Shown in pieces: positions 57,110-64,000 of a stretch of DNA of 64,000 nt; positions within the stretch are counted from its first letter, which is position 1; each line of letters starts with the position of its first letter. The notes beneath the pieces are model-generated. The model had not been told where the DNA came from, ran no database searches, and worked only from the letters and a program-made list of their open reading frames with translations. The stretch is from positions 10,313 to 74,312 of the forward strand of contig RDEW01000081.1 of the NCBI GenBank assembly GCA_011109175.1, given 5' to 3'. The stretch comes from Dicyema japonicum (Eukaryota > Dicyemida > Rhombozoa > Dicyemidae). The translations under genes were made by a program, and so were the position numbers.

Positions 57110-57830
57110 ACTTTTAATTACTTTTTTTACAAAATTAAAAAGTATTAAGATATTGAAAATAATTTTAAATTTTTAAATTTTAATATTTGGTTAAGAAAAA
57201 ACAATTTTTTTATATTTTTAGTGTTATTTAATGGTCAAAAAGTGTTGGCACGGTGTTTCATTAATTTTTTGTTGCATGACCTATTGCAACAATTACTGCC
57301 TCTAATCTTCTTTTGTATGTTTCTATTAATTTACTCACGGCAGAATACTATTAACTACATTATATTTTTTGGTCTTCGGATTCCTATCTATATTTTCAAC
57401 GTTTTCCATAAATTTTCAATTGGGTTTAAGTCGGCCATTTCAGAACATTTAGTTGTAATTTTAGTTTTATGTTTCGGATCGTTATTATGTTGAAAACGTC
57501 CAATTATTTTTTAACTTTAATATATTGGTGGATGAAATTTAACAATTTTTCAAAATTTCGACGTACTTTTTGGTATTCAATATTTCATCTATGAAAAATA
57601 GTTTACCCACTCCTTGAGATGAAAAACACGCCCATAACATTATGCTGCCTCCTCCGTGCTTAACTGTAGGTATGGTACATTTTTTGTCATATTCTTGATT
57701 TTTTTCCTCCAAATATATCAAAAAGTTCAACTTTGGTTTCATCTGATCATAATATATTCATTAATATTTTGTTTATTCGCTGGATATTTTTTTAATCGTT
57801 GAATATTTGGTTAGGAATCTAAGTGTTCTT
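57062..57830 (-). mobile_element. Tc1-like transposon fragment (copy 2)
   Basis: Counterpart of 31,837-32,610, with CTIPTVKHGGGSIMLWACFS intact and the same frame breaks. The outer repeat appears twice (near 55,718 and 57,062) because of the retrotransposon target duplication. Confidence 0.8.
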
Positions 57831-58176
57831 GAAGAGATCTAAAGAAACTTCACAATGTCATTGAAGATACAAAAATCTCTAAGTAGTAGTCAAATGGTTG
57901 AGAAAATGATGTATCTCTAATGCATACGTATGTCTGCCTAGGTTTGTGATAGAAAAAGTTTTTGTCTTCTTTCTTTTCGTAGCATAAACAATGTGACAGA
58001 CTTAGGGGTATCAATAACCAGAATTTATTACCAAATGAAATAGAGGATGAACGAAGATCAAAGCTGCGGCATTATTATTAGGACGAAAGAAGATCAAAGT
58101 TTTCCTAAACTTGATAAATTATTTTAAATAGCGGGTGCCCAAGTAAAACGTAGTAAGACAATACTAGTGGATTCAG

Positions 58177-59054
58177 NNNNNNNNNNNNNNNNNNNNNNNN
58201 NNNNNNNNNNNNNNNNNNNNNNNNNNNNNNNNNNNNNNNNNNNNNNNNNNNNNNNNNNNNNNNNNNNNNNNNNNNNNNNNNNNNNNNNNNNNNNNNNNNN
58301 NNNNNNNNNNNNNNNNNNNNNNNNNNNNNNNNNNNNNNNNNNNNNNNNNNNNNNNNNNNNNNNNNNNNNNNNNNNNNNNNNNNNNNNNNNNNNNNNNNNN
58401 NNNNNNNNNNNNNNNNNNNNNNNNNNNNNNNNNNNNNNNNNNNNNNNNNNNNNNNNNNNNNNNNNNNNNNNNNNNNNNNNNNNNNNNNNNNNNNNNNNNN
58501 NNNNNNNNNNNNNNNNNNNNNNNNNNNNNNNNNNNNNNNNNNNNNNNNNNNNNNNNNNNNNNNNNNNNNNNNNNNNNNNNNNNNNNNNNNNNNNNNNNNN
58601 NNNNNNNNNNNNNNNNNNNNNNNNNNNNNNNNNNNNNNNNNNNNNNNNNNNNNNNNNNNNNNNNNNNNNNNNNNNNNNNNNNNNNNNNNNNNNNNNNNNN
58701 NNNNNNNNNNNNNNNNNNNNNNNNNNNNNNNNNNNNNNNNNNNNNNNNNNNNNNNNNNNNNNNNNNNNNNNNNNNNNNNNNNNNNNNNNNNNNNNNNNNN
58801 NNNNNNNNNNNNNNNNNNNNNNNNNNNNNNNNNNNNNNNNNNNNNNNNNNNNNNNNNNNNNNNNNNNNNNNNNNNNNNNNNNNNNNNNNNNNNNNNNNNN
58901 NNNNNNNNNNNNNNNNNNNNNNNNNNNNNNNNNNNNNNNNNNNNNNNNNNNNNNNNNNNNNNNNNNNNNNNNNNNNNNNNNNNNNNNNNNNNNNNNNNNN
59001 NNNNNNNNNNNNNNNNNNNNNNNNNNNNNNNNNNNNNNNNNNNNNNNNNNNNNN
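58177..59054. other. Assembly gap (878 Ns)
   Basis: Undetermined bases interrupting the right end of the second segmental copy. Confidence 1.
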
Positions 59055-62000
59055 TGAGCAATCACAGCACATCTCACAAGGCACACAAACACACTTACAA
59101 CACTAGATACTAAGCTTACAAATCGTATGACTAATTTTATGACAAAACGTACAAACTGAGATAAATAACATAAAATTTACGGACATATATGCAAGCTATA
59201 TTTTTTCGCGGGACCAGGTACCATATCGTCTACGGACCGCACCGATCGAGGACTGCTGGTTGAGATCATTACATTAAGCCACCTGGTTCAATTGACAATT
59301 AGATACCTTTTCAAAAACCTAACTAAAAATACATTTTTCAAATCATTATTTATTTAATTTAAATTTTAAATTAAATTATTAAATTGTGCAAAATATTATA
59401 TAATTTTACTCAATTTATTCGCATAATAATTGAATATCACTAATATATAAACTATCTCAAATACAGAATTCACCATAAGTAGTGCAATATTCAATAATTT
59501 CATTCTAAACATAAAAGTCAAACAAATGTCAAAATGATGTTTTCTTAAACGTCACACTGTAATTTGCAAGAAGACAACAAGAGAAAATACTAAGTCTTTG
59601 TTATGGTCAAAAATATTCAACTTGAATAAATATTCAAAAATATGACATCTCATTGTTGACAGGATAAGTCAATAATATAATTTGGAGTCTTTAGTGTTTT
59701 CTGTTCTGCGTTTAGTGAAAACTTTAGTCAATGGAATTAAAGAATAATTTCCTTTCTGGAGGTTATTAGAACTTGAAGCTTGAACGAGTTAAAGTAGTTC
59801 TCTATTTTTGTACAAATTCACCGATTATAGAAAATGAATATTTGTTTAATTTCAAAGCCACTCTCTCAAAGTATCAGAGCGAACGTCACTTTTGCATCTC
59901 CAATTTACATGATCCCACCTTAACAGGTGAAACACGTGGTTCTGCGCTGATTTTTCTTGGATAGAGTAGAACTGGGGTCATCCATGAAATAACATAGTTA
60001 AAAATATATTATATCAAATTTGAAATTGTGCCTTGCATTAACCATACCTGCGAGTCTCTAGTATTTCAAGCACGTGTTAATATGTCTGAATGATCTCTCC
60101 AATATCAAGATATTCCATTGAGTTAATATAACGGAACAGCTTTCATTTGACCGTACAATCTTGTGTTAAAAATACAACAGACAAGACGATGTAATATTGT
60201 AGATATTGTCTCCAAATTTTCATTGTTGTTCTTTGGTTGATCAGTTACAGTATATCGGATATAATCAGTAAATCAAACAAACAAGGACTTAAAAATGACG
60301 AACAAGATGATTTTGAAATTTTGGATTCGCTTTGATTAAAGTTAGAAAATACAAGCGAATAGCCCTAACTAAAGTCCATTTAAATTAAACTCGAAATTTA
60401 ATTATAACTTCTTAGCAGCGAACATTGGATTCAATAATTTTCACTGTTCAGCCAAAATGAAAGTTGATTTTTTCCTGTTTCAATTCACATGAAGTTGTTA
60501 TTTGAATATTTAATCGGCTAACATCAATTTAAATTTTTTACAGAATAAGCTATTGAATTCTTTAAAAATTAAAGTCTTAAATATAAAACCCCTCATGTTT
60601 TACCTCAAAGCAGACTTGGTTAATTTGGTATTTCATCTTCCTCAGTTTTTTTAATTTTGCGAAAGCGAGAATCGGACTTCTAAATTTGTGAATCAATCCA
60701 TTTTCAACTACAGTTTTCCAATGAGCGATAAGTTATATCTACTTTAAGGAGAATAAGATTTCAATTGATCCCAAGTAAATCCTAGATCCACCGGGTTAAA
60801 TTATCACAAAACCTTCTGACTTATTTTCACTATGTTAACTGTCTAATAAAACAAAAATATAAAACTTTTATTGAATATTAATTTTTAATAATAATAAAAC
60901 TCATAAACAAAACTGCGCTGGTTGACTAAAATTATGCTGTTTTAAAGAGGCATAATAGATTCAGAAGCGTTACTAGCTTAGGCACATCTAATTGTTGTTT
61001 GACAATTGGTTGTTTTCCAAACTCCGGATATTTTCAAGTTGGACCTAGTACCCACACTAATTGATCCCTATATTCGAATTGGGATCTACACGGGACTTTG
61101 TTAACCACATCATCGGTCCCTGCAGGACGGTTAGGACCACCGTGGAATAACATACTGGGGAAAGGACCTACAAAAGGAGAACTATCTGGAAATGGGCGGA
61201 CTGGCTTTGTACCTACAACGCTCTGGAGATAAATTAGTAATTGGATGGATAGCAAAAATTAGGGGTACCCGGAGGAACAGTCCAGGCCAACCGGCGACTG
61301 GTAGTTACCTATTCCACAACTTTTTGTTTTAATTCATTTTTCATTTTTTTCATTTGACAATTGGAAAATGGTTAGTGTATTGACTGTCACTGATATTTAG
61401 GCTCGGTAGGATAGAAGAGGGGCATGCCCATTCCGGAAAAGATGCAAGGAAAACTTGCTAATATGATCGACTAATTCTGTCAATATTGCCTAATGACTAC
61501 TATTTTAAGATAGATATGTTAATCTGAAGGTATGCGTTACTGAACAACCGTTGGAAGTGAAAATAGCTAAATTACTCAAAATAACTTAAATAGAAGCAGG
61601 TCAAATACATTTACCTACTCAAATTAAAATATAGTACAGGATACCCTTTAATTTCAACCTCATCTCCTCATCATCAGTGCTTCTCAGTCATTTAGGACTC
61701 TATCTTCTTTTTAACGTACTTATTTAAGGCAGTTATGAGAAAGATGCAAAGTGTTATTTATGACAATGAACTAATTTCCATTGTAAATTACAAATATAAT
61801 TAATTTGGTTTAACATAGATTACATGTGTGAACTGCTTTAGCATTTGTTGCTGTACCTTTGCTTCCAGAACATATGTACGAAATGAATATTGAAAACGTG
61901 ACTTAAACCGCATCTGGTTTAATTACGCGTTAAAACGTGAGATTTTTGCAAAAAATTGAGTATAAAGAACATAGATGATCCAAAGCATTTAAATAAAATG

Positions 62001-62829
62001 AAATGGTTTGTTTTATCGAAACAAATTTATAGATAATAAAAATGTTGATTTTTTTAAATTATTTTTCTTTAATGACTTTACGAAGCCATAAAAATCATCA
62101 ATTCTTAAACTAATAAAATTAAACATACTGTTTTTTCTTTCTTTTAGTTATTTATTTATTAACCCCGGATACACGAGAAAGAAGTTAAAGTAAACAACTA
62201 ATTAGTGTATCCAGTTTCCACTTCTACAGAAACAGAGTTTATCGGAATCAACATGTAGGGTAAGACGTTTATTACATGCAGGTGTGGAAACCTCTCCAGG
62301 GTAGTGGGGAAGAGCAAATGATCCTTTTTCGTGCCGGCCTGGCACTGGGCGTCACCTAAACAGGTGGATCACATGACGCCACTCTAATAGGAAGAGAGGA
62401 GAACAGACAAGCAAGCTGAAAAATTAAACCAATTAACACGCAGCACCACATGGCGCCACGCGGCAAATCGAATATGTCTTTTTTTAGTAAATGAATTAAC
62501 CGATTTTTTGGTTGTAAAATTTAAATAAATTATTAAAAAAATATTTAAAATTTAAATAAAAATTACTTTATGTTCTTAGTTGTATTTAAATATCTTTAAC
62601 TCTTTGGAAAGAAGATTCCAGTGGCCTTTTCTCTATTTGTATGAGACAGTCAGTTTTTATAGGATTTTGTATTTCTCAGAATAATTTAACAGGGACAACT
62701 ATCTCTCCAAATTTTACGCTTCACTTTTATTCTTCCTTCCTTATTCAAACCCGACGCTTTGAGAGTTTTGTTAGTAATCACAGAAGCTGCATCGTCGAAT
62801 GTAAAACAGTTATTTTATTATATTATTAA
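59055..62829. other. Mostly unassigned AT-rich region
   Basis: 59,773-59,964 (plus) encodes KLERVKVVLYFCTNSPIIEN and EYLFNFKATLSKYQS, which vaguely resembles a HORMA-domain strand pair (IIE-Y-F-F), too little to assign. 61,255-61,034 (minus) encodes a proline-rich stretch, KPVRPFPDSSPFVGPFPSML and RPAGTDDVVNKVPCRSQFEY, of higher G/C than its surroundings; unassigned. A GC-richer stretch at 62,270-62,470 has no recognisable frame. Nothing else is seen. Confidence 0.35.
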
Positions 62830-62965
62830 AGCACTTTCACGAAAGCCATAATGATTATAGCCCCCATGTGCAACACTCAAAGAAACAATATTTAAGTTAT
62901 CTTTTCTATCTTCCTCTGTCGAATGCGAATGATCTCAGTTCGTCTGAGAGTTATTTTATTTATAT
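62830..62965 (-). mobile_element. 3' stub of an RTE-like element
   Basis: The minus strand reads LRSFAFDRGR, a stop, KR and a tail ending in TAATAATATAATAAAATA. It matches the 3' end of the element at 44,775 (RALARNRGAWKR) and its non-coding end (TTCATGAAAG/TTCTCG-like, GCACTT...AAGCC). Confidence 0.65.
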
Positions 62966-63070
62966 ACCTAAAAATATATTTTATTTAAATTTTATAGACT
63001 TTGTTCGATGAAATTTATTATGTCTGCAAAAACGGACATCAAGCTGTTTCTAATGAAACAGCTTTAAAAA

Positions 63071-64000
63071 ATGGCTATTAAATTTAGCGTGGCGTTATGT
63101 GGTCCACCAATTCAAAAAATTCAAAAGGATTTGGCAACGCCCAGAGGGCTTCTAATACCCTCGCGAAAAGGACAAGTAGACCCCTTCCCCGGGGTCATTA
63201 TAGAACCCCGGCGATGTGTTTCAAGAAAGTCCAAACGTTCGCGGCGAAAACCCTCAGCCCACTGTGGTGAAAAGAAATTTACTGCTCTCCAACTAAACAT
63301 CAACGGAATTAAAGGCAAGGTCAGGGAACTCCGTTCAATCCTGGCAAATCAGAAGATCGACATGGCCATGATTCAAGAAACTAAACTCCACATGCATGAT
63401 TCCACTCTTCATTCCCTGGATACGAGGCAATCAGGATGGACCGTAAAAAGAGAAGAGGGGGTGGACTACTCACTCTATTCAAAAAGAACCTGAAATACAG
63501 AGACATTACTTCGGAAGTGAGGAAACTTGTTGGAAGTGAATATCTACTTGCCTCCTCCCGGCTCCTGCCCAAAGGACTATGTTATTCCAAATTTATCAAG
63601 ATTGGTTATCTACGATGAGATCATCATATGTGGTGATTTAAACGCAAAGCACCCATTATGGTTGTCAACCCAACAGGCCGACACGAGAGAAAGCTATTGT
63701 TATTGAAATCGGACACCCTAACGATTCTGAACGAACCAGCGAAAAATACAAGGACCCCACTCAGAGAGACGGATCAGCTTACCTAACAGGATGAGGTAAG
63801 CTGAAAAGGGATAGTTATGTGAGAGAGGAGCTGGCTCATTGAATATCTGGAGATCTAACTTTTCTGCGACGAAGTTGGACAAGATATTGAACATTCAAGT
63901 GGAGGCAGCAAACCTACTAAGGAAATATTCCGAGTGGAAATACTGCCTAGAAATTTAGAAAATATGATAGAGGCGACTGGCACAGTGCCTCTGCAAAGGA
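63071..64000 (+). mobile_element. Non-LTR retrotransposon endonuclease, 5' part, continuing past the window
   Basis: A 140-codon frame starts at the ATG at 63,071 and includes SRKSKRSRRKPSAHCGEKKF, then TALQLNINGIKGKVRELRSI, LANQKIDMAMIQETKLHMHD (QETK catalytic Glu). It passes by frameshift near 63,445 into KKRRGGGLLTLFKKNLKYRD and then DEIIICGDLNAKHPLWLSTQ (GDLNAKH...W, 63,615-63,675) and LNEPAKNTRTPLRETDQLT. These are the Jockey/I-type apurinic endonuclease motifs in order. Only the carboxy linker (LPRNLENMIEATGTVPLQR) is visible before the window ends. Stops and frameshifts show it is decayed. Different family from A. Confidence 0.8.

Larger units (their letters stand above)
47690..58176. 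repeat. Segmental duplication, copy 2
   Basis: Same order and orientation as 22,755-32,965: family A 5' part, MITE-like repeat, dead RT, alpha-actinin copy 2, Tc1. It begins within CCAGAGAATAGGTAATAAG, which is itself doubled at 47,697-47,731, directly next to the RTE-like element, and ends at the N gap. See copy 1 for the differences. Confidence 0.9.

Noticed and set aside
59219-59290. Possible tRNA-like segment GGTACCATATCG ... GGTTCAATTG
   Set aside because: A B-box-like end is present but the arms do not pair into a cloverleaf.
1-64000. CRISPR array or prokaryotic defence system
   Set aside because: No regularly spaced short repeats with unique spacers, no operons, and clear eukaryotic introns and transposons throughout.

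Overview
This window is AT-rich eukaryotic DNA that is dense in transposable elements. It has no bacterial features such as operons, ribosome binding sites or CRISPR arrays. The recognisable host genes are animal cytoskeletal, cell-division and membrane genes (alpha-actinin, PRC1/Ase1, a LAMP-like protein, broken copies of the RNA ligase RTCB). All are split by extremely short introns. The eleven alpha-actinin introns are 22-26 nt, those of the LAMP-like gene 21-24 nt, the one clear RTCB intron 23 nt, and PRC1 has introns of about 20 and 35 nt. Animal genes with introns near 22-25 nt point to a dicyemid mesozoan or a similarly reduced animal. That placement is inference from intron size, not from a database match.

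Layout: 1-737 is an antisense fragment of a Jockey-like retrotransposon ('family A'). 2,481-3,314 is a LAMP-like gene. 3,388-14,599 is a large imperfect inverted repeat (6.2 kb left arm, about 0.9 kb spacer, 4.1 kb right arm). It carries a decayed RTCB gene, a second reverse transcriptase (RT) family ('family C') and several 100-220 bp direct duplications. 14,601-18,425 holds RTE-like retrotransposon remains. 18,426-22,150 has unassigned exon-like segments around a 776-base gap. 22,150-25,787 is a family A element interrupted by an 886-bp hAT transposon with clear target duplication. A block starting near 22,755 and ending near 32,965 (family A 5' part, a MITE-like repeat, a dead RT, alpha-actinin, a Tc1 element) recurs at 47,690-58,176. 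The second copy has its own deletions and a retrotransposon insertion flanked by about 100 bp of duplicated target. Between the copies lie two more family A elements, an antisense endonuclease fragment, PRC1 (41,760-43,146) and a nearly full-length RTE-like element (44,775-47,690). After an 878-base gap the last 5 kb is mostly unassigned and ends in another retrotransposon endonuclease.

The retrotransposons are all broken by stops, frameshifts or lost catalytic residues. Five single-N positions (6,400; 9,125; 10,499; 14,600; 15,715) mark joins, and four of them have near-identical sequence on both sides. Part of the repeat structure is therefore probably unmerged contig ends or haplotypes rather than biology. 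I found no convincing new multi-gene system. The most interesting biology is the tiny-intron gene architecture (including a GC-AG intron), an alpha-actinin that stops before its EF-hand domain, and the unusually long target-site duplication.
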